Assembly: GCF_004022465.1 (NCBI RefSeq)
Contig: NZ_SAVA01000002.1
Coordinates: forward strand, 124,001 to 188,000
Direction of reading: 5' to 3'
Length of the DNA stretch: 64,000 bases
DNA from: Rhodobacter huangdaonensis
GTDB taxonomy: Bacteria > Pseudomonadota > Alphaproteobacteria > Rhodobacterales > Rhodobacteraceae
The notes beneath the pieces were generated by a model. It made no database searches and was not told where the DNA came from. It was given only the letters and a program-made list of their open reading frames with translations. Every line of letters begins with the position of its first letter. Within the stretch, counting starts at the first letter, position 1. Shown piece by piece: positions 1-9,041 of this stretch. The position numbers and the translations under genes are program-made.

Positions 1-666
1 AACCCGAACAACTTCGTGCGCTATTCCGAGCGGCTGGCGAAGGAACTCGCCAAGACCGATCCGAACGGGGTGATCTGGGCGAACCAGTTCGACAACGTGG
101 CGAACCGGCAGGCGCATATCGAGACCACCGGCCCCGAGATCTGGGCGCAGACCCAGGGCCGGGTGCACGGCTATGTCGCCTCGGTCGGCTCGGGTGGCAC
201 CTTCGCCGGCACCGGCATGGCGCTGCAGCCGAAAGGGGTGAAGATCGCTCTTGCCGACCCCGACGGGGCGTCGCTGCACAGCTACTACACCACCGGCGTG
301 CTGAAGGCCGAGGGCTCGTCGATCACCGAAGGCATCGGGCAGGCGCGGATCACGAAGAACCTCGAGGGCTTCACCCCCGACATGAGCTTCAACATCCATG
401 ACGACGAGGCGCTGCCGGTGGTCTTCGACCTGCTCTCGGAAGAGGGGCTGTGCGTCGGCGGCTCGTCGGGGATCAACGTCGCGGGCGCGATCCACATGGC
501 GCGCGAGATGGGGCCGGGGCACACCATCGTCACCATCCTGTGCGACTACGGCAACCGCTACCAGTCGAAGCTGTTCAACCCGGCCTTCCTGAAGGGCAAG
601 GGGCTGCCGGTGCCGGCCTGGCTCGACGGTCCGGGCCGCGCCGTGCCGGAGGTGTTCGAGGGATGA
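1..666 (+). CDS. cysK: cysteine synthase A, C-terminal part (cut by window start)
   Basis: The open frame enters from the left edge, so the N-terminus and the PLP-binding lysine are missing; about 221 residues remain. The product is the PLP enzyme that converts O-acetylserine and sulfide to cysteine. Visible family signatures are the glycine-rich phosphate-binding loop GSGGTFAGTG at window residues 63-72, and the later GGSSGINVAGA stretch near residue 155. The C-terminus (KLFNPAFLKGKGLPVPAW) is typical of alphaproteobacterial CysK. The stop overlaps the ATG of the following mechanosensitive channel gene (ATGA), so the two are probably cotranscribed. Confidence 0.93.
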   Translation, partial: NPNNFVRYSERLAKELAKTDPNGVIWANQFDNVANRQAHIETTGPEIWAQTQGRVHGYVASVGSGGTFAGTGMALQPKGVKIALADPDGASLHSYYTTGVLKAEGSSITEGIGQARITKNLEGFTPDMSFNIHDDEALPVVFDLLSEEGLCVGGSSGINVAGAIHMAREMGPGHTIVTILCDYGNRYQSKLFNPAFLKGKGLPVPAWLDGPGRAVPEVFEG

Positions 667-3197
667 TCCTGCGGTTCCTGCGCCTCTGGCTTGTGGTGAT
701 GCTGTTCGCGCTGCCGCTGGCCGCGCAGGAACCCGACACCCCCGATTACAAAAGCTGGAACAAGACGGCGACCACCGCCGAGCAGACGGTGTCCGATGCC
801 AAGCTCTCGGACACCAAGCTGTCCGAGCTGCGCGCCGAGATGGTGCAGTGGCGCACCACCTTCACCGATGCGCAGGGGGTGAACGCCGACCAGATCGCCA
901 CGGTGAAAAGCCAGATCGCCTCGCTTGGCGATCTGCCGGCCGAGGGCCAGACCGAGGACCCCGCGATCGCCAAGCGCCGCGCCGAGCTTGCCGATACGCT
1001 GGCCAAGCTGCAGGCGCCGGGCATCACCGCGGGCGAGGCCGCAACGCGCGCCGACAGCATCATCCGCACCATCGACAAGCTGGTGCGCGAGCGCCAGGCG
1101 GTCAAGCTGTTGCGGCTTTCGCCCTCGGCGCTGAACCCGGTGAACTGGACCGACGGGCTCTCGCTCTTCCGCTGGATGGGGGCGTGGATCTACGACGAGA
1201 CGGTGTGGCGCTTCACCCAGCCCACGAATTACGACACGCTGCGCAACAGCGCGCCGCTGATCGCGGTGCTGGTGATCCTCTCGGGCATCCTGATGCTGCG
1301 CGGCAGCCGCTGGATGCTGGGCATGACCCGCTGGCTGCTGGGCAAGACCGCCATGCGCGGGCGCAACCTGATCTCGGGCTTCGTCTCGCTTGGCCAGGTG
1401 CTCTTGCCCTTCATCGGGGCGGTGCTGCTCGTCACCGCGCTGCAGCTCAGCTCGCTCTTCGGGCCGATCCTGATGGAGCTGTTCCGCGAGCTGCCGGTGG
1501 TGCTGCTGCTCATCGTCACCGCCTGGTGGCTGGGCAGCCGCGTCTTCCCGGGCCAGCCGGGCGCGGAAAGCGCGCTTGGCCTTGCCGAGGAAGGCCGCGC
1601 CGAGGGCCGCTTCCACGTGGTGATGATGGGGGTGGCCGTCGGGCTTGAGTATCTGGTGATCAACTGGATCACGCCGCGGGCCGAGGATTTCCTCGGCGGC
1701 GCGGGGGTGATGGCCTCGGACAAGGCGCAGGCGGTGGCGGCACGCGCCGATGCCGCGATCTCGGTGTTGCAGGCGCCGCTGCAGGTCTTTGCCGGGCTGA
1801 TGCTGTTCCGCGTCGGCCAGCTCGTGCGCCGGCAGCTGAAGATCATGCGGGCGCAGGACGACGACGCGGCGTTCCGGCTGAACCTGATGCGCTGGATCGC
1901 GAATGTGCTGATCCTGATCGGCCTCGCCGGGCCGGTGCTCGGTCTGATCGGCTATGTCAGCGCCGCGAATGCGCTGATCTGGCCGGCGATCACCTCGCTT
2001 GGCCTGATCGGCATCGTCGCCGTGCTGCAGGGCTTCGTGGCCGAGCTCTGGGTGGTTCTCACCCGCTCCGAGGAGCGCCGGCGCGAGGCGCTGGTGCCGG
2101 TGCTGGCGGGCTTCGTGCTGACGCTGGCCGCGCTGCCGCTCTTCGCGCTGATCTGGGGCGCGCGGCGCGAGGACCTGATGGAGCTGTGGACGCAGTTCCG
2201 CAATGGCTTCGACCTCGGCGGGGTGAAGATCTCGCCCACCATCTTCCTGACCCTCGTGGTGATCTTCACCCTCGGCTACACGGTCACGCGGCTGGTGCAG
2301 GGGGCGCTGAAAAGCTCGATCCTGCCGAAGACCTCGCTCGACCGCGGCGGTCAGAACGCGATCGTCTCGGGCATCGGCTACATCGGCATCTTCCTGTCGG
2401 CGGTGCTTGCGATCTCGGCGGCGGGGATCGACCTCAGCTCGCTTGCGATCGTCGCCGGTGCGCTGTCGGTTGGTGTCGGCTTCGGCCTGCAGACCATCGT
2501 GCAGAACTTCGTCTCGGGCATCATCCTGCTGATCGAGCGGCCGATTTCCGAGGGCGACTGGATCCAGGTCGGCTCCCAGCAGGGCATCGTCAAGGCGATT
2601 ACCGTGCGCTCGACCCGGATCGAGACCTTCGACCGTTCCGAGGTGATCGTGCCGAACGCCGATCTGATCAGCGGTCAGGTGACGAACTGGACGCGGGCGA
2701 ACAAGACCGGGCGGCTGATCGTGCCGGTGGGCGTGGCCTATGGCACCGACACCCGCAAGGTGGCGCGGATCCTGCAGGAGATCGCCGAGGCGCATCCGCT
2801 GGTGATGATGAACCCCGAGCCCTTCGTGCTGTTCACCGAATTCGGCGCCGACAGCCTGAACTTCGAGATCCGCGCGATCCTGTCGGACGTGAACTTCACC
2901 GTCCGCGTGCGCTCGGAGATCAACCACCAGATCAACGCCCGCTTCGTCGAGGAGGGGATCGAGATCCCCTTCGCGCAGCGCGACATCTGGCTGCGCAACC
3001 CCGAGGCGCTGACGCGGGCCGGGCAGGGGGGCACGGCTGCTGCGCCGGTGGCCGGGGCCGGGGCGGCGGTGCCGCATGGCGTGGTGCCTTCGGAACCCGC
3101 ACAGCCCGTCGCCCCGCCCACCGACCCGCTCGATGCCGGGCGCGACGCGGTGACGCTCTCGGACAACGACGGTGCCGAGGAAGGCGACAGCCGCTGA
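663..3197 (+). CDS. DUF3772-type MscS-family mechanosensitive channel
   Basis: This 844-residue protein starts at the ATG overlapping the cysK stop. The first 19 or so residues are a signal peptide ending near LPLAAQ. A periplasmic helical segment rich in Ala/Lys/Asp follows (about residues 25-140, DUF3772-like). Then come roughly ten hydrophobic segments (about 190-600) and the MscS pore/beta module. The pore helix GVGFGLQTIVQNFVSG is at about residues 604-619 and is followed by the ERPISEGDWI motif. The C-terminal tail is Ala/Pro/Gly-rich. Known relatives are inner-membrane channels that release solutes on hypo-osmotic shock. The longer open frame upstream of the ATG runs through cysK and is not used. 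Confidence 0.9.
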   Translation: MILRFLRLWLVVMLFALPLAAQEPDTPDYKSWNKTATTAEQTVSDAKLSDTKLSELRAEMVQWRTTFTDAQGVNADQIATVKSQIASLGDLPAEGQTEDPAIAKRRAELADTLAKLQAPGITAGEAATRADSIIRTIDKLVRERQAVKLLRLSPSALNPVNWTDGLSLFRWMGAWIYDETVWRFTQPTNYDTLRNSAPLIAVLVILSGILMLRGSRWMLGMTRWLLGKTAMRGRNLISGFVSLGQVLLPFIGAVLLVTALQLSSLFGPILMELFRELPVVLLLIVTAWWLGSRVFPGQPGAESALGLAEEGRAEGRFHVVMMGVAVGLEYLVINWITPRAEDFLGGAGVMASDKAQAVAARADAAISVLQAPLQVFAGLMLFRVGQLVRRQLKIMRAQDDDAAFRLNLMRWIANVLILIGLAGPVLGLIGYVSAANALIWPAITSLGLIGIVAVLQGFVAELWVVLTRSEERRREALVPVLAGFVLTLAALPLFALIWGARREDLMELWTQFRNGFDLGGVKISPTIFLTLVVIFTLGYTVTRLVQGALKSSILPKTSLDRGGQNAIVSGIGYIGIFLSAVLAISAAGIDLSSLAIVAGALSVGVGFGLQTIVQNFVSGIILLIERPISEGDWIQVGSQQGIVKAITVRSTRIETFDRSEVIVPNADLISGQVTNWTRANKTGRLIVPVGVAYGTDTRKVARILQEIAEAHPLVMMNPEPFVLFTEFGADSLNFEIRAILSDVNFTVRVRSEINHQINARFVEEGIEIPFAQRDIWLRNPEALTRAGQGGTAAAPVAGAGAAVPHGVVPSEPAQPVAPPTDPLDAGRDAVTLSDNDGAEEGDSR

Positions 3198-3222
3198 GAC
3201 CGGGCAGCGCCGGGCGGCGGGA

Positions 3223-4317
3223 TCACTCGCTGTCCGGCCGCCCCTCGCGCGACAGGATCACCGCGAGCGGGCGCAGGGTCTGCGACTGAGCGCAGACGAT
3301 CATCAGCGCGACCATGATCGGCACCGCGAGGAACATCCCCGGCAGCCCCCACACCGCCCCCCAGAAGGCGAGCGAGATGATGATGCCGAAGCTCGACAGC
3401 CGCAGTGCGTGGCCCATCAGCATCGGGTCGATGATGTTGCCGATGACGAATTGCAGCGCGCCGCAGATCGCGAAGACGGTCAGCGCCGCAGCGGTGTCCT
3501 GGCTCAGGATATAGGCGGCAAGCCCGGCAATCACGGTGGCGATGATCGAACCGATCGAGGGGATGAAGTTCAGCGCGAAGGTCAGCACCGCGACCGGCAG
3601 CGCCAGCTCGTAGCCGCCGGCGGTGAACACCCCCCAGACCGCCGCGCCGGTGACCGCCGAGACCGCGGCCTTGACCAGCAGATAGTGGTTCACCCGCCGC
3701 ATGATCCGCGCCACCGTGCGCTCGACATTGCGCGCGCTTTCCGGGCTGCCCATCAGGTTCTCGAGTTTCGCGGGAAACCAGATCCGTTCGGCAAAGAGAA
3801 AGCCGACGAAGAGGATCACCAGCACCGCGGCCGAGAGCAGGTTCGAGGCCTGCCCGGCCAGCGTGCTGAGATAGCCCGCGATCTCGATCTTCTGGATCGA
3901 TTCGAGCACCGCCTGCTCGACATCCGCGCCCATCCAGCCGAACAGGCTCGCCAGCGCGCGCTGCGCAGGGCCGGCATAGGCGACGGCCATCGTCACCACC
4001 TCGTTCGCCTGGGCGAGCAGCACCGCGGTGGCGGTGAGCAGCCCCGAGGCGATCAGCGCGAGCGCGACGATCGAGGCCAGCCAGCTCGGCACCCGCAACG
4101 GCCCGATCCGCACCCTCCCGATCGCCGCGATCGCCTCGGAGGTGAGCGAAAACAGGATGATCGCGATGGCGAGCGAGATCAGCACGAAACGCGCCTGCAC
4201 CAGCAAGAACAGCACGAGCGCAAAGGCGATGATGCCGAGCAGCATGTTCGACAGCCGCCAGGCGTCGCGCATCTTCTCGCTGCGGACGGTCTGGCCAGGC
4301 TCGACGGGCAGCTGCAT
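3223..4317 (-). CDS. AI-2E family transporter (PerM/YhhT-type permease)
   Basis: A 364-residue integral membrane protein. Hydrophobic segments at the N-terminus (LLGIIAFALVLFLLV), a central amphipathic region, and a C-terminal membrane block carrying the family hallmark FALNFIPSIGSIIA place it in the AI-2E transporter superfamily. Members exchange small solutes or ions; some are Na+/H+ antiporters, and the substrate cannot be read from sequence. The gene is convergent with the MscS-like gene (25 bp between stops) and stands alone. Confidence 0.87.
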   Translation of the reverse strand: MQLPVEPGQTVRSEKMRDAWRLSNMLLGIIAFALVLFLLVQARFVLISLAIAIILFSLTSEAIAAIGRVRIGPLRVPSWLASIVALALIASGLLTATAVLLAQANEVVTMAVAYAGPAQRALASLFGWMGADVEQAVLESIQKIEIAGYLSTLAGQASNLLSAAVLVILFVGFLFAERIWFPAKLENLMGSPESARNVERTVARIMRRVNHYLLVKAAVSAVTGAAVWGVFTAGGYELALPVAVLTFALNFIPSIGSIIATVIAGLAAYILSQDTAAALTVFAICGALQFVIGNIIDPMLMGHALRLSSFGIIISLAFWGAVWGLPGMFLAVPIMVALMIVCAQSQTLRPLAVILSREGRPDSE

Positions 4318-4503
4318 GGGATTTCCTTCGCGCGGATCGGAGTGAGGGGCGCTGCCAGCCTAGGCACTGGCCGGGGCCGAGGCAAGCGCGGGCGGCCGCA
4401 CCGCCCCGGTTTGCCGGCCCGGCCCGGGGGGCCTGGCGCGGCGGTTTCGGAAGGTGACGGAGCCTCTTGCATCCGCCCCGGCTTTGCGGCTAGACACGGC
4501 CCC

Positions 4504-4593
4504 GGACGGGTGGCCGAGTGGTCGAAGGCGCACGCCTGGAAAGTGTGTAGGCGGGGAACCGTCTCGTGGGTTCGAATCCCATCCCGTCCGCCA
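4504..4593 (+). tRNA. tRNA-Ser(GGA)
   Basis: A 90-nt class II tRNA. Acceptor GGACGGG pairs with CCCGTCC, followed by discriminator G and an encoded CCA. The anticodon stem CACGC/GTGTG (4531-4535/4543-4547) encloses loop CTGGAAA with anticodon GGA at 4538-4540. A long variable arm and the GGTTCGAATCC T-loop are present. Its 3' end is the left border of the accessory region. Confidence 0.97.
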
Positions 4594-4734
4594 GCCTCGC
4601 CGATTTCCATCTATGATCCGGTATTGCCGCCGGTCACCGCACACCACCGTGCTGTATCGCGAGCCGCCGATTCTACGCTATCGCCCGATGCCTGCATGCC
4701 TGAAACTTGACCGAGCGTAGACTCCTCCTCTTCG

Positions 4735-5351
4735 GGGCAGGGCCCATTGATTTCAGGCGTCTGGCATGTTTCAGGCTCCGCAAGGAGATCGGGCCGATGC
4801 GCAATCTTTACTGGCTGAGCGGCGCCCAGATGGAGCGTCTGAAGCCGTTCGTCGGGAAAACAGTCCCCCGGACTGTTTTCTGATCCGCCTCACTCCCCAA
4901 GAGCCATGGCAAGCCCCGCGTCGATGATCGTCGCGCCCTCAGTGGCACAATCTTCATCAATCGCAATGGGTTGCGCTGGTATGGCGCGCCGAAGGGATAC
5001 GGCCGGGCCAGAGCCCTCTACAACCGTTGGAAGCGCCGGAGCGACAATGGCGTCTTCGCCCGGATTATGGTCGGCCTCGCTGCCGAAAGCGCCGAACACA
5101 AGACGACCATGATCGACGTGACCTATCGCAAGGCATACCGCGCGGCGTCGAGCCCGCAGGGCAAAAAGCGGGGGCGCGGATGCCAGATCGGGCGAACCAA
5201 AGGTGGGACGAACACCAAACTGCACGCTGTCGCCGATGTGAAGGGGTGGCCGATCGGGTTTTACATGTCGCCCGGCCACCCGATACTCTGGTGCCCGGAG
5301 ACGTTCTTTTCCGAGATCATGCCCGCCGCAATTGACTGGTTCTGGCCATGA
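4735..5351 (+). pseudogene. IS5-superfamily (IS427-like) transposase remnant, copy A
   Basis: Left end of an insertion sequence plus its transposase start. The leader around 4741-4790 (GGCGTCTGGCATG, then CTCCGCAAGGAG) recurs at 6164-6212 in copy B. The reading frame starts at 4797 (MRNLYWLSGAQMERLKPFV) and is broken after about 20 codons by a palindromic insertion containing a stop. It resumes near 4903 as a recognisable IS5-type sequence (GLRWYGAPKGYGRARALYNRW, TTMIDVTYRKAYRAA, GRTKGGTNTKLHAVAD). Similarity ends near 5268 where unrelated sequence begins, so the catalytic C-terminal half is missing. Not functional. Confidence 0.8.
4856..4880. repeat. perfect 11-bp inverted repeat inserted in transposase copy A
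   Basis: Arms GAAAACAGTCC and GGACTGTTTTC are separated by CCC. The corresponding position in copy B (near 6276) lacks the hairpin and about 30 following bases, so this is an insertion into the transposase reading frame, possibly a mobile palindromic unit. Confidence 0.75.
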
Positions 5352-5405
5352 TCCGGAACGAGTCCTGAGTCTAATATTTCAAGCGCCTTCTCGCCCTGTT
5401 TTATA

Positions 5406-5951
5406 TCATGATCTGCGCGTGGGAAAATTATGACTTCTTTCTGGGTTTACAACGAGATCAAATGACATCACGGTCAGTGCCGGCCATCCAACGGTAATCA
5501 CGAAGAGCTTCAGCCAGCCCGGCATTCCACTCATTCGAGTTCCTTTGCTCAGGTAGAATATATCGTGAGATGGAAAAAGAATGGGTACCATGTAGGTGCT
5601 GAAAACTATTAGGGCTGCGAGAATAGCTGTACGCGTTTCAACAGGATGCGATGCGAGAGACAACGCAACCAACAGGCGTCGAACTATCAATATTATCATC
5701 AAAGCCGCGCAAATCAATGAAAGGAAAAACGATAACAGTAAATGTTCTCCATAACCGCCGGCGGAGCTGTTGTATAAGATGCTGTTGCTCATTTTCGTCG
5801 TGTCCGCTACAAATCCAGACCACTGCAATGCGCTAATTTCACGAACGTCGACAATGTAAAAATTATTTGCGTGCATAGTGAAAATAAAAAGCCACACTAT
5901 AAGTATTATTCTATAGGGCCACTTATAGCTTTGATCGATATTTTCCATCAC
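5406..5951 (-). CDS. unknown AT-rich membrane protein
   Basis: I do not recognise this 181-residue protein. It has four hydrophobic segments: near residues 12-31 (YRIILIVWLFIFTMH), 70-92 (LLLSFFLSLICAALMIILIV), 108-128 (AILAALIVFSTYMVPILF) and 147-165 (LKLFVITVGWPALTVMSF). It therefore looks like a small four-pass inner-membrane protein. The frame opens with GTG at 5951 and ATG at 5948, and GGGAG lies five bases before the GTG. Base composition is much more AT-rich than the core genome. The gene is squeezed between two decayed IS5-type remnants, which suggests horizontal acquisition. No partner gene is evident. Confidence 0.6.
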   Translation of the reverse strand: MMENIDQSYKWPYRIILIVWLFIFTMHANNFYIVDVREISALQWSGFVADTTKMSNSILYNSSAGGYGEHLLLSFFLSLICAALMIILIVRRLLVALSLASHPVETRTAILAALIVFSTYMVPILFPSHDIFYLSKGTRMSGMPGWLKLFVITVGWPALTVMSFDLVVNPERSHNFPTRRS

Positions 5952-6152
5952 GTTGACTCCCGGTATGTTCGTACGCTACCCATGAGCCAGACAAAATCAC
6001 TTGGCGGGCTTTCGTGTGCCATGGCTTTGAACCGCTATTGCGACAGATGTGTTGCGTCGGCGGTGCTCGCGTCAAGGGCATTGACACTCGCCTGCGGCAG
6101 AATTTGAAGCTGACGCCTGGTCACCCGTGGTTTTCTGCGGCGACGGCAACCT

Positions 6153-6402
6153 GGGCTCAGGCCCTATTGATTCCATGCGTCTGGCATGAGTCAGGCTCCG
6201 CAAGGAGACCTGATCGATGAGTAATAATTTCCGGCTGAGCGACGCCCAGTGAGAGCGTCTCAAACCGTTTTTTCCGAAGAGCCATGGCAAGCTTCGCGTC
6301 GATGATCGTCGCGTCCTAAGCGGCACCGTCTTCATCAATCGAAATGGGGTGTGGTGGCGCGATGCGCCGGAGGAACACGGCTAGGCCAAGGCCCTCTACC
6401 GC
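6153..6402 (+). mobile_element. IS427-like left-end remnant, copy B (heavily decayed)
   Basis: A second, diverged copy of the left part of the element at 4735. It has the same leader (CTATTGATTCCATGCGTCTG) and a start at 6217 (MSNNFRLSDAQ) that runs into TGA after 11 codons. Further stops (TAA in VDDRRVL, TAG after EEHG) interrupt what would be the SHGKLRVDDRR and FINRNGVWWRDAPEEHG segments. Similarity to copy A ends at about 6402. Confidence 0.75.
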
Positions 6403-6562
6403 ATCGCCGCCAGAGGCCCCGATCGCCAGACCGCGGAAATCCGGATCCGTATCCAGTGATGAACCGCTTCGCGGCCCTCGGAACGGCCGAGATCGTCTGC
6501 GTTCTCCGTGGCTGAAGGGAACGGGGAAATCATGCCTGAGGCCGGCGTTGTGCAACGACGCC
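6403..6562 (+). mobile_element. right-end remnant of an IS903-like IS5 element
   Basis: Immediately after the copy B break, the sequence encodes the last residues of a different IS5 transposase (DRQTAEIRIRI, then in another frame MNRFAALGTAEI). It ends with the terminal-repeat-like GTTGTGCAACGACGCC at 6547-6562. The same C-terminal motif occurs in the element at 21056-22142. The junction at about 6402/6403 is thus a chimera of two different elements. Confidence 0.65.
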
Positions 6563-6646
6563 ATTGATAAGGAAGGCGTGAGAACATTATGGGAGCATAT
6601 GCTCCCTGATCGGTGTGCACATTGAGAAATGAACTGAAGATTTGTC

Positions 6647-7051
6647 GTGAGAGCGGACGCTACCTTTTCAGCTGATGGATTTCAGCCAGCGAACCTCTCC
6701 CCGCAGCCCTCAATCGAAACTGCCCTGCCGGTTTCTGTTGCCGTTATGGTGAAGCATTTCTTCGGAGAGATTGACGGCACGTCTGCCACAATCTTCACTT
6801 CTGCCTTCGATCATTCCAAGAAGATGGGCACCTACGTCGCGATGGAGAGTTTCGAAGGCGACGTTCAAGGGAAGTTCGGTTCTTTCAATTTTATCCATTC
6901 AGCATCTACCATCAGTGGAAGCCGTGAAGACGAAATGTTCCGCATCGTCGATGGAAGCGGCATTCGCGATTTTCTGGGCATTCCCGGTTCCGGGGGAATT
7001 GCCGTCGATGAAGATGGCACCCATCGGATTTGGTTAGAATACCAGATCTGA
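6647..7051 (+). CDS. DUF3224 domain-containing protein
   Basis: A 134-residue protein starting at GTG 6647. The strands VMVKHFFGEIDGTSATIFTS, MGTYVAMESFEGDVQGKFGSF, FIHSASTISG and VDGSGIRDFLGIPGSGGI follow the DUF3224 beta-barrel pattern (distantly related to allene-oxide-cyclase-like barrels). No catalytic function is established for the family. The gene sits between IS remnants, with the IS element at 7098 only 46 bp downstream. Base composition is closer to 50% GC than the core genes, so it is probably acquired DNA. Confidence 0.75.
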   Translation: MRADATFSADGFQPANLSPQPSIETALPVSVAVMVKHFFGEIDGTSATIFTSAFDHSKKMGTYVAMESFEGDVQGKFGSFNFIHSASTISGSREDEMFRIVDGSGIRDFLGIPGSGGIAVDEDGTHRIWLEYQI

Positions 7052-7097
7052 GTTCAGTGAGTTTGCTGTCAACTGAACTCAATTTGGGTCGTCAGGA

Positions 7098-8231
7098 GGT
7101 TCTGTTGCCCCAATCCCGCCGGGGATTCATCTCTTGCAAGCAGCGTGGTCGCTGGGATGCATGAGCAGACCTGCATCCCCGACCTGCAGGACCAGGAACT
7201 GGGCCGCCTGCAATGGCGCGCTCAGACGCCGGGGCTCGCTGACGATCTGGTTCGACCCGGCCATGAACCGGGATAGCGTGCCGACAGGCAGGCGCGGCCG
7301 ACAGCCGACCTGCAGCGATGCCGCCAGCCAGACCTGCCCGACGAGGAAGATCCTGTTCGGCATGGCCCTGCGGCAAGCAACCGGCTGCGTCGAAAGCCTG
7401 TTGCACCTGGTCGACGTCGATTGGACGGTCCCCGGCTTCAGCACGCTGTCTCGCCGCCAGAAGACCCCCGCCGTGAACATCCCGTATCGTGGGGCGAAGG
7501 GGCCGCTGCACCGGTTGATCGATAGCCCTGGCATCAAGGTCGAGGGCGAAGGCGAGGGGCACGCCCGCAAGCATGGCGGCCCGCAACGGCGCGTCTGGCT
7601 TCAGATTCACCTCGGCATCGACGAGCAGACGCTGGCGGTCCGGGCCGTCGAGATCACCGAAAGCCATGTCGGCGCCGCGCCGGTCTTGCCCGACCTTCTC
7701 GGCCAGATCCCCGAGGGCCAGGAGATCCGCCGCGCCATCGCCGATGGCGCCCATGACAGGCGCTAATGCCACGATGCCGGTGCCGAGCGCGACGCACATG
7801 CCGTTATCCCGCCCCGCGGGAATGCCAAACCGTGGAAGATCACCAACTGCTGGTGCGGTCGCGCGAAACGAGGCGCTGCGGGCATCAAAATACCTCGGCG
7901 GCGCCCTCTGGTGACGATCGAGCGGATATCACCGCAGGAGCCGCGCCGGGATATGAGGAGGATCAGAAAATGATCCGGGGGATCGTTTTCCCGACGATTG
8001 GATGCACTGTGTGAAACGGCTCGGCCAGCGGCTCATGGCGCGGGACGTCGACCGCCAAGTTGCCGAGCTCCAGGTCTGCATCATTCGTCCGCGTCGCTCG
8101 GACCGATGGCTCGACATGGCTCATTCCTGAATGGCTGCACCGCTCTCGGTATCCCTGTCACAGAGGCCGCGGGATAGGTCTGCGCGAGGGAAGGGGGACC
8201 TCGACCATCACACGATCTCTGCAACAGAGCC
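7098..8231 (+). mobile_element. near-complete but inactive IS903-like IS5 element
   Basis: The ends carry matching inverted repeats: GGTTCTGTTGC at 7098-7108 and, inverted, GCAACAGAGCC at 8221-8231. The hexamer TCAGGA abuts the left end (7092-7097 region) and recurs just beyond the right end (8233-8238), possibly a residual target duplication. The length of about 1.13 kb fits the IS903 group. The transposase inside is broken (see next entry). Confidence 0.75.
7134..8177 (+). pseudogene. IS5-family transposase, frameshifted
   Basis: The first frame (7134-7766) is IS903-type: NGALRRRGSLTIWFDPAMNR, LFGMALRQATGCVESLL, NIPYRGAKGPLHRLIDSPGI, ADGAHDRR. It stops at 7764-7766. The coding sense continues in other frames: AGAVARNEALRASKYLGGALW before 7914, then MARDVDRQVAELQ near 8037-8070, and NGCTALGIPVTEAAG ending with TAG at 8175-8177. 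At least two frameshifts and a small insertion near 8090-8130 make it inactive. Confidence 0.8.
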
Positions 8232-8273
8232 ATCAGGACGGACACCTATTGCCTTTGGCATACCAGCACCGGC

Positions 8274-9041
8274 TCACCCCCCTTTGATCGCCGCAGGGCT
8301 TGCAAAATACTCGCTCGGTGATCTTCCAAGAGAACGGCGGAACATCGCGGAAAAGGCACTTGGGCTGTCATAACCGCAAGCGAGGGCGACATTCAAAATC
8401 GACTGCCCTTCCGCCAATAATGACAGCGCATGCAATAAACGCGCCTGCTGTCGCCAGTGGGCAAAACTCACGCCGACCTCGCGCCGGAAGAGCCGCATGA
8501 AGCTCGATCTGCTCATATGAAGTGCGCCGGCGGCTTCCTCCAGAGCGACGGCGCGGGCAGGATCGTTCTGTATCCATTGGCAGAAACGCGCGAGTTTCGC
8601 GTGTCGGGGAAACGGCAGGTTGAGCGGCTCCACGGGCAGGAAGGACAATTCCAGCAGCAGTAGCCGGGTGACGGCGCGTTCGAATTCCGCGCCCCGTGGC
8701 CTTTCGGCGAGCGCGGCAAGCCGAAGGATCAGCTCGCGCAACAATGGCGTTACCTCCACCACTGCGCAAACGCCGGGGATCCCTTTCACCTCGGCCGGGT
8801 CGATCAGCAATGCGCGAAACTGCACGGCGGCATGGCTTTTTGTCTCGTGCTCGATGCCCGCCGGCACCCAAACGGCCCGACTCGGTGGAACGACCCATGT
8901 GCCGTCCGCCGTTGTGACGGAAACAACGCCGCTGATCGCATAAATGAGTTGCGCCTGCTGGTGCGTATGGCGCGCGCTGGCGAAGCAGTGCGCGTCTCGG
9001 CTGACGACAACGATCCGATCGGTGGCGGTTTTCTCCGGCAT
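8274..9041 (-). CDS. AraC-family transcriptional regulator
   Basis: A 255-residue protein if the ATG at 9041 (MPEKTATDRIVVV) is used. This start is preferred because homology to the family begins here; a longer frame to 9170 lacks family-like sequence. The N-terminal half is a cupin-type sensor (HTHQQAQLIYAISGVVSV, then VVPPSRAVWVPAGIEHE), the NimR/RipA-like layout. The C-terminal half holds two AraC helix-turn-helix units (MSRSSFMRLFRREVGVSF and ILNVALACGYDSPSAFSAMFRRSLG). The gene is divergent from leuA and may control it or an unlinked efflux gene; the effector is unknown. Its 3' end lies 43 bp from the IS at 7098-8231. Confidence 0.88.
   Translation of the reverse strand: MPEKTATDRIVVVSRDAHCFASARHTHQQAQLIYAISGVVSVTTADGTWVVPPSRAVWVPAGIEHETKSHAAVQFRALLIDPAEVKGIPGVCAVVEVTPLLRELILRLAALAERPRGAEFERAVTRLLLLELSFLPVEPLNLPFPRHAKLARFCQWIQNDPARAVALEEAAGALHMSRSSFMRLFRREVGVSFAHWRQQARLLHALSLLAEGQSILNVALACGYDSPSAFSAMFRRSLGRSPSEYFASPAAIKGG

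Noticed and set aside
558..3077. An 839-codon open frame antisense to the mechanosensitive channel gene.
   Set aside because: GC-driven shadow: Arg/His/Gln-rich low-complexity translation with no family likeness, opposite a clear gene.
5406..5430. The C-terminus NFPTRRS of the AT-rich membrane protein resembles a translated Illumina adaptor.
   Set aside because: The codons (TTT CCC ACG CGC AGA TCA) do not match the adaptor DNA, so the likeness is chance.
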